DNA of 64,000 bases from Diacronema lutheri (Eukaryota; Haptophyta; Pavlovophyceae; Pavlovales; Pavlovaceae): contig JAGTXO010000001.1 in the NCBI GenBank assembly GCA_019448385.1, forward strand, positions 868,001-932,000, written 5' to 3'. The first letter of the stretch is position 1. The number at the start of each line of letters is the position of its first letter. Both the position numbers and the translations under genes were made by a program. Positions 8,331-16,781 of the stretch are shown one piece after another. The notes under the pieces were generated by a model. It did no database searches and was not told the origin of the DNA. It saw only the letters and a program-made list of their open reading frames with translations.

Positions 8331-9587
8331 TCAGGGCGCTTCAGACTCAGAGCAGCGCCCTACGCCGGTGGGGAAGAGCGGCGGCACCTGCGACCTGCCC
8401 TGCGCGCCATGCCGCGCCGCAAGTGCGCCAATCAAGAAGACGAGCGCAGCCCCCTGGACGGCCAGCGCCTTGCGTGGCCACGGGCGGCTCCGAGCGGCGC
8501 TCCGTGACGCGCCAGCGCGAACGCTGCTGCGGCCGTCGGCGGCAGGACGAGGCGCGTACTCAAGAATGGCGCCCATGGGCGGCTGGGGAGGGGGAGGAGG
8601 CGGCGGCGAGACGGGCGCTACGGGCGGCGCGTGTGCGCAGCCGGGGGTGCAAAAGTCCCAGTCGACGCCTCGCTCCAAGCGAGCCCTGCTGAGCGAAGAT
8701 GAGGAAGAGCTGCCGTCGCTCGATCGCAGCATGCACCACTCATAGCCGCCGCCGTCCTCCGAGGTGCAGCCTTCGTACCGATGGTTCAAGTAGATCCACG
8801 AAGGCGACAGGCAGGGCTTGCCGTACGTGGTCGTGCGCTGGCACGAAAGCGCGCGCGCAGCCTCCCAGCAGCCCGGCTTGCACCAGCCGAACGCAGAGTT
8901 GAAGCCGTCCTCGTCACCAGGCGCAACCTCACCCTCCGCGCTGATCGCCTCTTCGTACGTTTTGCACCAGGCAGCGCCGCTCCGCGAGAAGGCGGTCGTG
9001 CACTGGCTGAAGGCCACTCCCCTGTACGTCCAGCGATCGAGGCAGCGCTCCGCACCAAACGTCGCGCGCTGGCAGTCCGTCCGCGAAGACGGCGGTGGCG
9101 AAGTCGGCGGTGAGGGCGGCGGCCGCGCGTGCTCGAGGCAGCCCGGCGCGCACCAGCCCCAGCCGTCACGGTAATCGCCCGAGGCCGCGGTCGCGCACCA
9201 CTCGAAGAGCGCATTCCGCGTTGTGCATCCGCGCACGACCTGGTCGTCCACTGCCCACTCGGCGAGGCATCGCTTGCCTGCTGACGTTGCGCGAGGGCAC
9301 GATCGTGCGCAGCCCGGCGCGCAAAAGTCCCAGCCGTCTTCCCACCGGCCCGACCGAGCGGTCGTGCACCACGGCCGGTCATCGTCGGCGGACCGCAGAG
9401 CCGCGTCGCACGCGGGAAAGCTTTGGATGCCGCTGAGCGCGCGGTTGCCAACCCGCCACGGCGAGAGGATGGTACCGTCGATTGTTGAGCTGTCCTGGCA
9501 CGCGAGCCCCGCGATGCTGCTCCGGGCACAAGCGCCCCGCATGACGGGAAGCACGCTGAGTGCAACCACGTCCGTGACGCGCGGCAT
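8331..9587 (-). CDS. Cys-rich repeat single-pass membrane protein (fibronectin type II-like modules)
   Basis: 418 residues, ATG at 9587. Four tandem Cys-rich modules of about 55-75 residues fill residues 28-320, each ending in a near-identical WxWCxPGC-type signature (WDFCAPGC, WGWCAPGC, FGWCKPGC, WDFCTPGC) preceded by CTT...WC. The Cys/Trp spacing recalls fibronectin type II (kringle-like) modules, but I cannot prove homology. Pro-rich linkers (RPPPSPPTSPPP and a run of seven prolines before QPPMGAI) separate them. A hydrophobic stretch near residues 375-393 (ALAVQGAALVFLIGALAA) with a short tail suggests a type I cell-surface protein; the N-terminal 25 residues are signal-like. Possible roles are matrix or coat adhesion. 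A minus-strand neighbour ends 162 bp upstream. Confidence 0.75.
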   Translation of the reverse strand: MPRVTDVVALSVLPVMRGACARSSIAGLACQDSSTIDGTILSPWRVGNRALSGIQSFPACDAALRSADDDRPWCTTARSGRWEDGWDFCAPGCARSCPRATSAGKRCLAEWAVDDQVVRGCTTRNALFEWCATAASGDYRDGWGWCAPGCLEHARPPPSPPTSPPPSSRTDCQRATFGAERCLDRWTYRGVAFSQCTTAFSRSGAAWCKTYEEAISAEGEVAPGDEDGFNSAFGWCKPGCWEAARALSCQRTTTYGKPCLSPSWIYLNHRYEGCTSEDGGGYEWCMLRSSDGSSSSSSLSRARLERGVDWDFCTPGCAHAPPVAPVSPPPPPPPQPPMGAILEYAPRPAADGRSSVRAGASRSAARSRPWPRKALAVQGAALVFLIGALAARHGAQGRSQVPPLFPTGVGRCSESEAP

Positions 9588-9748
9588 TTGTCTCGCGCCC
9601 TTTTTGTACCGGCGCGAACGCTGGACGGCGAGGGATGCACACGCGGCGAACGAGCGCGAGCGTCATCTCCGGTCTGCACTTTGAGCGAGGCGTGCGCACG
9701 CGCGGTCACGGCTATGCACGCGTAGGCACGTGTGGACGCTTCGCGCGC

Positions 9749-10162
9749 CTAGCCCACCTCGTGCAGCGCCTCGTGCATGCTGTCGAGGACTTCGAACTGC
9801 GCCTGAAATATGGACGCGTAGATGTGCTTCTTTAGGCTGCGGTTGCACTGAAGGCAGGTCGTGAGCGCGTGCGCGAGCGACGACGCGCATGCGCGGCCTG
9901 CGCTCGTCTCACGGACGGTCGTGCGCGTCAACGAGTGCACGAGCTGCTCCTTGAGCTCAGGAGGTAGGGCGGCACACAGGCTGACGACCAGTCGCGCATA
10001 TTCTGCAGGATGCGGGGAGCGAAAGAGGCCGAGCGCCAGATGGTCGTCGGTTACGAGCTCGCGCAGCGTGTCGAGCTTCGAGCAGAGCCTGCCGAGGAGC
10101 GCCGCGTGGTTGGAAGGGCTGGCACTCTCGCGCTCGACCTCCTGGGCGAGCTGCGACGTCAT
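9749..10162 (-). CDS. Small helical protein of unknown function
   Basis: 137 residues from an ATG at 10162, with a balanced composition unlike shadow frames. It is predicted all-helical (ELVTDDHLALGLFRSP, AEYARLVVSLCAALPPELKEQL), with a CLQC pair near residue 108 and no signal or membrane segment. I do not recognise a family. It is divergent from the TPR gene and shares with it an 82-bp promoter region containing a perfect 16-bp palindrome, which suggests joint regulation. Confidence 0.6.
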   Translation of the reverse strand: MTSQLAQEVERESASPSNHAALLGRLCSKLDTLRELVTDDHLALGLFRSPHPAEYARLVVSLCAALPPELKEQLVHSLTRTTVRETSAGRACASSLAHALTTCLQCNRSLKKHIYASIFQAQFEVLDSMHEALHEVG

Positions 10163-10176
10163 AAGGCTGGCACTAT

Positions 10177-10192
10177 GTACTCATATGAGTAC
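10177..10192. promoter_or_regulatory. Perfect 16-bp AT-rich palindrome between divergent genes
   Basis: GTACTCATATGAGTAC is its own reverse complement and lies between the start codons of the small unknown gene (10162, minus) and the TPR gene (10245, plus). In this GC-rich DNA an AT-rich palindrome stands out and is a candidate site for a dimeric regulator or a bidirectional core promoter. It contains an ATG on each strand (10185 plus, 10184 minus); the minus-strand one is followed by a stop two codons later. Confidence 0.4.
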
Positions 10193-10244
10193 TTTGTTTT
10201 TTGGATTTCTTGCGCGGCGGTGGCGCCGAGACACGACGTCGCGG

Positions 10245-11285
10245 ATGAAGCGGCCCGTCAAGTTTTGCCGCGTGCCGGCGGAATCGAGCGAGCCGGTCGA
10301 GGAACTTGTGTTCGACGAGACGCCGGGCGATATCGGCGGGTTCACGAAGCACATCAACGCGCTCTACGCGCGCGCGGGAGCCAAGGTCGACGTGGACGTC
10401 TTGCGGAAGCACGTAACAGCGCACGCGTCCAAGGGCGGCGCATCGGTTGCGGATGTGAGCAGCGACGTGCTCGACCAGCTCGCGCAGAGCCAGACAGTGG
10501 ACATCGTGCCGCTCATGCCCGCCTCCTCGAGCAACGGCTGGGTCGGAGTCAACATGTACGTCGACGACAAGGGCATTCCGAAAAACTTGCCGGTCAACCG
10601 GCGGGCGACGGAGATCTCGTCCGAGTGCGGCATCCCAACCGAGGTGCGCGGCGACGCGTACATCTCGCGGCTGTGCGACGACCAGGAGGACAAGTTTGAG
10701 AGGCAGGACCTCACACTCCGAGAGATGTCCGCTGACGCGCCGTGGGTCAGGGACGCGCGACGGTACAACGAGGAGCGCGCGGCGCGCGGTCCGCCGCAGA
10801 TCCCAGACTCGTGGAGAGGGCAGGGGCAGCGCGCGCCCGCCGCGCCGCCAGCGGATGCGCTCGAGTGCCTGAGCGCGGCGACCGACCACCGGGCAAAGGG
10901 CACGGCGGCGTTCAAGGCGGGCGACTACGCCACGGCCGTCACGCACTACAAGCAGGCGGCCGACGAGCTCGCTCGGGTTCTCGATCAGCCGGCGCACCGG
11001 CAGGCCGTCGATGAGCAGCGGCTGCCAGTGCACCTCAACCTGGCTTCCGCGTGTTTGAGCCTCGAGCAGCCGTACGACGCGATCAAGGCGTGCGACGTCG
11101 CCCTCGAGATTGACCCAAAGGCGGTCAAGGCCTGGTTCCGCCGCGGGCAGGCGTGCGTCAAGATCCGGCAGTTCCCCGCGGCGAGGCGCAACCTGCACCG
11201 CGCGGCCGAGCTCGAGCCGCAGAACCGAGAGATCCGCCAAGCGCTTGAGCGGTGCATGCTCGAGTACGAATCCCAGGCGGAGTAA
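10245..11285 (+). CDS. TPR protein with co-chaperone-type C-terminal repeats
   Basis: 346 residues from ATG 10245 (MKRPVKF); an in-frame ATG at 10185 lies inside the palindrome and would add 20 residues. Residues about 215-340 form three TPR helix pairs: KGTAAFKAGDYATAVTHYKQA, VHLNLASACLSLEQPYDAIKA and KAWFRRGQACVKIRQFPAAR. The layout is that of the FKBP/CyP40/AIP co-chaperones, with the KAWFRRG of the Hsp90-binding carboxylate clamp. There is no peptidyl-prolyl isomerase domain; the first 200 residues hold a conserved-looking block (MYVDDKGIPKNLPVNRRA, LREMSADAPWVRDARRYNEE) of unknown role. An Hsp90/Hsp70 adaptor is the best guess. Convergent with the aldo/keto reductase gene, 227 bp between stops with nothing evident. 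Confidence 0.8.
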   Translation: MKRPVKFCRVPAESSEPVEELVFDETPGDIGGFTKHINALYARAGAKVDVDVLRKHVTAHASKGGASVADVSSDVLDQLAQSQTVDIVPLMPASSSNGWVGVNMYVDDKGIPKNLPVNRRATEISSECGIPTEVRGDAYISRLCDDQEDKFERQDLTLREMSADAPWVRDARRYNEERAARGPPQIPDSWRGQGQRAPAAPPADALECLSAATDHRAKGTAAFKAGDYATAVTHYKQAADELARVLDQPAHRQAVDEQRLPVHLNLASACLSLEQPYDAIKACDVALEIDPKAVKAWFRRGQACVKIRQFPAARRNLHRAAELEPQNREIRQALERCMLEYESQAE

Positions 11286-11512
11286 ACGCGGTTCCCGGCG
11301 AGGCGGCGGCGAGGCGCGCGCCAGTGGCGCTCGTCAAGAGCGAGTGACGGGTGCACTGTTGAGAGGGTACACGCACCTCTGACGATGTCAATCGTTGCCG
11401 TTGGGCGGGTCGCACTGACGATCACAACCTGTGCGCGTGCGATGTGCAGTGGGGTGTGGCGCGTGCGTCGGCGGTGCCCGCGATGTGCCCGCGCGCTCCA
11501 GCAAGTCAGCGC

Positions 11513-12670
11513 TCAGAGGCCGCGGACCAGGTTTGCCGGCAGCAATCCTTTGCGCTGCGCCTCGGCCCAGAGCCGCGGGTCGATGCGTTCGGAGAGGAGC
11601 TGCACGTTCTGCTCGACTTCGGCGCTGCTGCGCATGCCGATGGCGACGAGCTCGACAATGTCGGGCAAAAGCGCAAAATGCAGCGCGACGGCTGCGAGCG
11701 AGCTGCCGTACTTGGCCGCGAGCGCGGCCCACCGCTCCGCGCGCTGCAGGATCTCCGAAGGCGCCTCCTTGTTTTGGTAAGTGGTCCCGCCCGCGAGGAG
11801 CCCGCTCGCAAAGATGGACGCGTTGTGCACGCGCACGCCAAGCTGCTGGCACTCGACGAGCAACTCGTGCGCCGACTGGTCGATCAGGTTCCACCGGCCG
11901 GCGATCATGACTGAGTCGAACGTACCGCGTGGGCACGAGCGGAGCATCCGACGAACGTGCGCGAGGCTCCAGCAGCCAATGCTCACATCGGCGATCGCGC
12001 CGGCGCGGCGCAGCCGGACAAGCTCGGCGACGGCGCCGTCCTGTGCAAGGGCTGCACTGCAGCGCGCGTCCGTGTCGGGGTCGTGCACGCGCAGCCCGGA
12101 GAGGACAACCGGCGGCGCGAGGCGGAGACGCGCGCTGCTCTGCGCGTGTGCGCGCGCGGCGCCGGCGGCGGTGAAGTCGGCGACCTCGGCGGTTCCCGGA
12201 TCGGCGGAGGGGAAGATGCACTCTGAGTGGCCGTGCATGTTGCTCCATTCGACGGCGTCGCGCTCAATCGTGCCAGCAGCGAGCAAATCGTCGCACTCGG
12301 CGCGCGGCAGCAGGTACCGGCCAACCTTGGTCCAGACGCGGCACGGAGTGCCACGCGCGTGCAGGCGGAGGGCCTCGCCCAGGCGCGTCTCGCTCAGCCC
12401 AAGCCCGTAGTGCGGCGCCGTGTCGAACGCGCGTACGCCGAGCTCGAGCGCGCGTCGTACGGCCTCGAGCGCGGTCTCGCGGTCGCACGGCGCGTACGTG
12501 AACCCCGCCAGCGTCGACGCGCCGAAGAGGAGCCGGTCCACGCCGGGCGGCACGGCGCGGCAGCGCAGAGCTCGGGCGCGTCGCCGAGCCGCGACGAAAA
12601 GCGCGCTCGCCGCCGCGGCCGCGGCGAGGGCGGCGACGACGGCGGACGTGCTCGTGCTCGGGCCTATCAT
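11513..12670 (-). CDS. Aldo/keto reductase (D-threo-aldose dehydrogenase-like) with N-terminal membrane anchor
   Basis: 385 residues, ATG at 12670. The AKR tetrad is visible: Asp83 and Tyr88 in FDTAPHYGLGLSE, Lys115 in VWTKVGRY and His196 in RVHDPD. The FDTAPHYG and ASIFASGLLAGG segments are typical of the L-fucose/D-threo-aldose 1-dehydrogenase branch. It should oxidise or reduce sugar-type carbonyls with NAD(P). Residues 9-28 are a hydrophobic Ala-rich segment followed by RRRARALR, so the enzyme is probably membrane-anchored or organelle-targeted, which is uncommon for this family. The frame extends another 126 codons upstream over the divergent globin gene; that part is rejected. Start codons of the pair are 100 bp apart. 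Confidence 0.88.
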   Translation of the reverse strand: MIGPSTSTSAVVAALAAAAAASALFVAARRRARALRCRAVPPGVDRLLFGASTLAGFTYAPCDRETALEAVRRALELGVRAFDTAPHYGLGLSETRLGEALRLHARGTPCRVWTKVGRYLLPRAECDDLLAAGTIERDAVEWSNMHGHSECIFPSADPGTAEVADFTAAGAARAHAQSSARLRLAPPVVLSGLRVHDPDTDARCSAALAQDGAVAELVRLRRAGAIADVSIGCWSLAHVRRMLRSCPRGTFDSVMIAGRWNLIDQSAHELLVECQQLGVRVHNASIFASGLLAGGTTYQNKEAPSEILQRAERWAALAAKYGSSLAAVALHFALLPDIVELVAIGMRSSAEVEQNVQLLSERIDPRLWAEAQRKGLLPANLVRGL

Positions 12671-12770
12671 CACGCGCGTTTGGACTGCTGGGCGGATTCG
12701 AGTGGGCGGGTTCGAGTCATCAGTGGAAAAGAGTCGGACCTCCCTACTTGTGTGCAAAGGCGCTGGAGTC

Positions 12771-14132
12771 ATGCCCGGCCGTGCCGCCGTGGCACTCCGT
12801 GCCGCCGGAATCCTCGCGTCGGCGGCTGGCATCGTCGCGCTCGCCGTCGCGATCCGGCGCCGGCGGCGCGTATGCCGTGCGCCGCTGAGGCGCAGGACGA
12901 CGGAAGTTGGCGGCGGCTTTGAGCTGCCCGAGAGCGCGCCCGCGCCGCCATCGATCCACGGCTCGCCGGGCCTCGCGCTCACTCGGCAGACGGTCGAGGT
13001 GATCTCGAGCTCAGTGCCGGTCATCGGGAGCACCGAGGCGGCGTCCATCTTTTACACCGAGCTCTTCGCCATCGCGCCCGAGCTCAAGGCGCTCTTTGGC
13101 TCGCCCGAGGCGCAGCAGCGCAAGCTGCGCGGCATTCTCACATGGGTCTCGGGCGTGCTGACCGACATGCCCAGCCTCTCCGAGGGTCTCCGCTCGCTCG
13201 GCGTGCGCCATTTGCGGTACAATGCGAAGCTCGAGCACTTCCACGCCGTGAAGAGTGCGTTCATGCAGATGGTGAGTATCGTCGACCAGCAATCGATCAG
13301 CAGCGCGGCGCACGACTTTGACGGCACGGACAGCGAGGCGGACGACGAGGACGCCGACGAGGACGACGCTGACGAGGAGGAACGTGGCGCGGGCCGCGCG
13401 GGCGCCCGCCGTGCGCCGATCGACCGGCACCAGCGGCTGCTCGACGTGAGCCGCGCGTGGGAGGCGCTGCTGTACGTGTTCATCGGCGAGATGTCGCCAA
13501 TGATGCTCATGCAGGACACGATTGGCAGCTTCCACGCCGCCCTGGCAAATGACCTTGCCGCGCCCGCGGGCGGCACGTGCCTTGCGCTCGCGGGCGCGCA
13601 GGGCGCGTCGCTGCTCATCATGGCGGCTCAGCTCACGCGCGAGCCCAGGCAGCGGGAGACCATCGACCGTGCGACCAAGCAGCTGCAGCACGCGCGCACG
13701 TCGCTCGAGACCCTCGCCAAGTTGGACATGTGCGTTTACTGCCGCGTTATGGCGGCGATCCGCCAGCCCGCGCTCACCTACCCGATCGCGCGGCTACGCG
13801 CTATTTCTGCCGCGCTCGAGCAGGCGGCGCTCATCCCCTTGCAAGTTGCGGAGTGGGCGGTCCACACACTGCGCGTCGCGCGCGCGCTGCTGCCGATCGC
13901 CGGCATGAGCGGCGTCGGCGACGCGGGCGCGGGCTCGTACCTGCTGCTCGCGGCCGGGCGCGCTGCAATTGAGAACGTGTGGGTCAACACCGGCTCCAAG
14001 CTTGCTGCGCAGGGGTGGCGCGGATGGGCGCACGCGATCGATGCGCGCGCGCGAGAGTTGCTCGACATGCTTGACGACGTGGAAGGCGACATCAAGGCCA
14101 TCCAGGCTGCACGCAATCCGCGTGACGGATGA
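12771..14132 (+). CDS. Membrane-anchored globin with acidic loop insertion and long helical C-terminal domain
   Basis: 453 residues, ATG at 12771. Residues 8-28 are a membrane anchor followed by RRRRR. Residues 70-242 align with single-domain globins of the flavohaemoglobin/Vitreoscilla type: helices A-B in VEVISSSVPVIGSTEAASIF, the E helix near AQQRKLRGILTWV (Gln at the distal position), the F helix LGVRHLRYN with proximal His147, and the G helix HFHAVKSAFMQMV. A Glu/Asp-rich insertion of about 45 residues (184-204 nearly all acidic) separates G from the H helix EALLYVFIGEM. About 200 further residues form an unrecognised helical domain. It should bind haem and a gas ligand (O2 or NO) at a membrane; sensing versus NO detoxification cannot be told. 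No reductase domain is present. Convergent with the SDR gene. Confidence 0.8.
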   Translation: MPGRAAVALRAAGILASAAGIVALAVAIRRRRRVCRAPLRRRTTEVGGGFELPESAPAPPSIHGSPGLALTRQTVEVISSSVPVIGSTEAASIFYTELFAIAPELKALFGSPEAQQRKLRGILTWVSGVLTDMPSLSEGLRSLGVRHLRYNAKLEHFHAVKSAFMQMVSIVDQQSISSAAHDFDGTDSEADDEDADEDDADEEERGAGRAGARRAPIDRHQRLLDVSRAWEALLYVFIGEMSPMMLMQDTIGSFHAALANDLAAPAGGTCLALAGAQGASLLIMAAQLTREPRQRETIDRATKQLQHARTSLETLAKLDMCVYCRVMAAIRQPALTYPIARLRAISAALEQAALIPLQVAEWAVHTLRVARALLPIAGMSGVGDAGAGSYLLLAAGRAAIENVWVNTGSKLAAQGWRGWAHAIDARARELLDMLDDVEGDIKAIQAARNPRDG

Positions 14133-14216
14133 ATGGACTTGATGTCGCGGCACTTAAGCTCGCGGCCTCGCGCGCAATGTGCATGCGACGGATGACGCGC
14201 GCACTGTACGTGCGAG

Positions 14217-15191
14217 CTAAAATGCGACGGATTCTCCGTCTCGAAGGAACTCGCCACGCACCCGTTGTTGTTTGCCGCCTGCCTCCAGGAAGGCCGCTAA
14301 CAGCAGGGACGATGCGCCATCCGCCGGCGACCGAACGCACAGCTCGTCCACGCCAGCTGACAGCATGCGCGTACGCACGTCGCCCGGACACGCCGCGTTC
14401 AGCAACACGTCCTCGCTCGCGTCCAGTCCTGCGGCGACGACCTGTGTGGCGCGATTCAAAATCGCCTTCGACCAAGCGTATGCGGGCGTGCTGCCATGAG
14501 CGTACTCCACAGCGGGGTCGAACGCGCGGATCAGGCGAGTTGCGTGACAAGTGAGCTCACGCAGCGTGGCGCACTGCACGATCTGCTCGCGCACCTCGGA
14601 GTGCAGGTAGACGCGCTCTCCATCTCCGCTTGACACGTTGACAATACGACCAAACCCGCGCGCGCGCATGCGCGAGAGCGAGCCGAGGCAGATCGCAATG
14701 GGCGTCACCGCGTTGACGCGCGCGGCGCGCGCATAGGTTCGCGCGTCGTTGCCCCGCTCGCAAATTGCCGCGTTGTTGAGCACCACGCCGATCGGCAAGC
14801 AGAGCTCGCGCTCGACGGCATCGAGGAGCTCCGCCACGTCCTTGGCGCGGGCGCGGAGGAGGTCAAACGGGAAGCATCGCGCAGCGCCTGGGCCATAAGT
14901 CGCCTGTACGTGGTCTTGGAGCGCACGGCCAGCGCGCACGTCACGAGCCGTGAACGCCACGCGGTGCCCCGCGGCCGCGAGCTGGCTGACCAGTTCCTCG
15001 CCGATCCCGCCTGTGCCTCCCGTGACCAGGACTCCGAGGGCTCCGCGGTCAGCCGCCACGCCAACATGTGGCAGGGCCATCGCGAGCGAGCTTGGCCGTT
15101 CCGACCTCGCCGTTCGGGCCCACGTGACGCCCACAGACCTGGACGTCCATGTGTGAGCCGCCACAAGCAACCATGCTCCCCCAACCATCAT
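14217..15191 (-). CDS. Short-chain dehydrogenase/reductase (SDR, carbonyl-reductase-like)
   Basis: 324 residues, ATG at 15191 (the GTG two codons upstream is less likely). The Rossmann motif TGGTGGIG is at residues 57-64, followed by NNAAI (139-143), NVSSGD (185-190) and the catalytic YAWSK (Tyr238, Lys242). CPGDVRTRM follows the active site, as in carbonyl reductases (CBR-type SDRs). The N-terminal 20 residues (MMVGGAWLLVAAHTWTS) are hydrophobic, so ER anchoring or organelle import is likely. The substrate is unknown; NADPH preference is suggested only by a basic residue after the second strand (TARDVRAGR). Divergent from the next gene, starts 56 bp apart. Confidence 0.9.
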   Translation of the reverse strand: MMVGGAWLLVAAHTWTSRSVGVTWARTARSERPSSLAMALPHVGVAADRGALGVLVTGGTGGIGEELVSQLAAAGHRVAFTARDVRAGRALQDHVQATYGPGAARCFPFDLLRARAKDVAELLDAVERELCLPIGVVLNNAAICERGNDARTYARAARVNAVTPIAICLGSLSRMRARGFGRIVNVSSGDGERVYLHSEVREQIVQCATLRELTCHATRLIRAFDPAVEYAHGSTPAYAWSKAILNRATQVVAAGLDASEDVLLNAACPGDVRTRMLSAGVDELCVRSPADGASSLLLAAFLEAGGKQQRVRGEFLRDGESVAF

Positions 15192-15247
15192 GATCACAGG
15201 ATTTGAGGATGCCGGTCTGAGAGCAGCCGGCCGCGGAGACCAGGATC

Positions 15248-15814
15248 ATGATCAGGCTGCCGCCGGAGGTCGTGGGCATGCTCGTCGGCGTCGTGACTGC
15301 AATGGCCTACATCGTGGCGACGGAGCTCTTCCAGATGGAGGCTGCTCAGCATGGCCTGACTGATCTTGCCGCGCGCCCCGCGCTGTTCAAGGAGCCCGCA
15401 TGCGGGACGTTCGACGCGCGCTTCAAGTGTGAGGAAGAAGCCGAGCTTTGGCGAGCAGCGGACGGCCTCGAGTCTTGTGCCTCCTGGTGCAACTCGACCT
15501 TCCGGACTGGCTGCTGCCGGCATTCCAGCGAGGGTATCTGCTCGTGGAGCTCCAGCGCGCTCGCCCCTTGCGAAATCTCCGAGCCTGGGGAGTTTGCACT
15601 GGCGGTCTGTGGCACGCGGGGCGCCACGGAGCACGCCGCGGGCTCGCGCCGTACGGGCGCGCGGAATGCACTCACGGACCACGGTGTATCAACCGTCGGC
15701 AGCGAGCAGGCGGTGCGCTCGTTCTCGAGCAACGTGAGCAGATGCTTCGCGAGGTCGCTTCGGGAGCACTGTCACGCAACTGCGACGGAGTGCGTCAACC
15801 AGGCCTTGGTGTGA
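15248..15814 (+). CDS. Small Cys-rich protein with N-terminal membrane segment
   Basis: 188 residues, ATG at 15248. A single hydrophobic segment at about residues 8-28 (VVGMLVGVVTAMAYIVATELF) could be a signal anchor. The lumenal or extracellular part holds twelve or more cysteines, clustered as CASWCNSTFRTGCCRHSSEGIC and repeated near the C-terminus (CFARSLREHC), so disulfides are expected. An NST and an NVS sequon suggest N-glycosylation. No family recognised. The antisense frame over the same region lacks such structure. The two start codons of this divergent pair each sit in the same decamer ATCATGATCA. Confidence 0.6.
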   Translation: MIRLPPEVVGMLVGVVTAMAYIVATELFQMEAAQHGLTDLAARPALFKEPACGTFDARFKCEEEAELWRAADGLESCASWCNSTFRTGCCRHSSEGICSWSSSALAPCEISEPGEFALAVCGTRGATEHAAGSRRTGARNALTDHGVSTVGSEQAVRSFSSNVSRCFARSLREHCHATATECVNQALV

Positions 15815-15817
15815 GCG

Positions 15818-16702
15818 TCAGGCGATGCGGTGTGACTGTGGGGGCATCTCGGCACGGCTTGTGAGCGTGCCGTCCTTCCCGCGTCGGGTCAAGCCGGTCA
15901 TCATCGGCGAGCCACTCCATCCGCGCTGCACGCTCGGCCCCGCGTCGGAGCGGTGCGGCGATGACTTGGCCGTCCCCGGAAACGCCAGCGGCAGCACGTG
16001 CCCGCCCTTCTGCAGGGTGTCAAGCATGCCGAGCAGCGCGTCCTCCACGATGTGCGGGTTTGTGCACGCAAGTTCCCTCAGAATGATGCGCGTCGTGGCC
16101 GTCTCGACCTGCATCGACTGCCACGGCTCCACGTTGCCGTGCGCGCGCACCTGCGTGCGGTCTCGATGGTTGATGAAGCCGCCGATGCCGACCGACACGA
16201 TGGAAAGGCTCCGCACAGCAAACAGCTCGTACGGAGACTCGACGCGGAGCGGCCCGAGCCGCAACATGTACGCGCCCTCCGAGCCTGGTGGGTTGACCGT
16301 CACCAGGCGAAGCGTCTCGACGTGCCTGATGGCAAAGCTGCCGTTCGAGCTCTCCGCCCCTGCGAACGGTTCGATGCGGAAAACTGTTCGCGGCTGCGGC
16401 TCGTCCGCCACGATCACCCCCCCGTCACGCGCAGCCCAGTACATGCCGCTGCGCCCGCTCTGCACGTGCACGCGCGGCCGACTCGCGCATGCTGCGCGTA
16501 TGTGCCGCGCGCTCGCGTGGACGTCCCGCAGCAGCACGCCCTGCGGGATAGCCGGCGAGGTTAATAGCAGCACCCAGGCCATCAGGACGTACGTCACTAC
16601 GAAGCCGAGTATGCAGCATTCGCGCGTGAGCCTCGTCCACGAGAAAAAAGGCTCGCTCCTGGACGTTGGTGGCGGCTCTGCTTGTAGATAGCGTGTCGCC
16701 AT
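15818..16702 (-). CDS. Single-pass membrane protein of unknown function
   Basis: 294 residues from ATG 16702 (MATRYLQAE). A longer start at 16783 exists but would overlap the start codon of the divergent glycosyltransferase. A strong membrane segment lies near residues 30-52 (CCILGFVVTYVLMAWVLLL). The following 170 residues are beta-rich with short hydrophobic strands and aromatic turns (MYWAARDGGVIV, VFRIEPFAG, FAIRHVETLRLVTVNP, YMLRLGPLRVES), which resembles a beta-trefoil or similar barrel, but that is only an impression. The C-terminal 60 residues are Ser/Pro/Arg-rich. Type II orientation would put the beta domain in the lumen or outside. No family assigned. Confidence 0.6.
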   Translation of the reverse strand: MATRYLQAEPPPTSRSEPFFSWTRLTRECCILGFVVTYVLMAWVLLLTSPAIPQGVLLRDVHASARHIRAACASRPRVHVQSGRSGMYWAARDGGVIVADEPQPRTVFRIEPFAGAESSNGSFAIRHVETLRLVTVNPPGSEGAYMLRLGPLRVESPYELFAVRSLSIVSVGIGGFINHRDRTQVRAHGNVEPWQSMQVETATTRIILRELACTNPHIVEDALLGMLDTLQKGGHVLPLAFPGTAKSSPHRSDAGPSVQRGWSGSPMMTGLTRRGKDGTLTSRAEMPPQSHRIA

Positions 16703-16781
16703 CTTGGGCTCGCGAGAGCGCGTTGTGCCAGCCGGTGTGCCAAGGTGCCAGCGTTGAGTCGAGGCTGGCGGAGCGGCGTTC

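Noticed and set aside
9861-10244. N-terminal extension of the TPR frame
   Set aside because: It overlaps the opposite-strand small gene and the palindrome; conserved sequence begins after 10245.
12700-12722. GGTTCGAGTC-like sequence as a tRNA T-arm
   Set aside because: No matching acceptor, D or anticodon stems around it; it lies in a divergent promoter.
12671-13048. Upstream extension of the aldo/keto reductase frame
   Set aside because: It is antisense to the globin gene and lacks family sequence.
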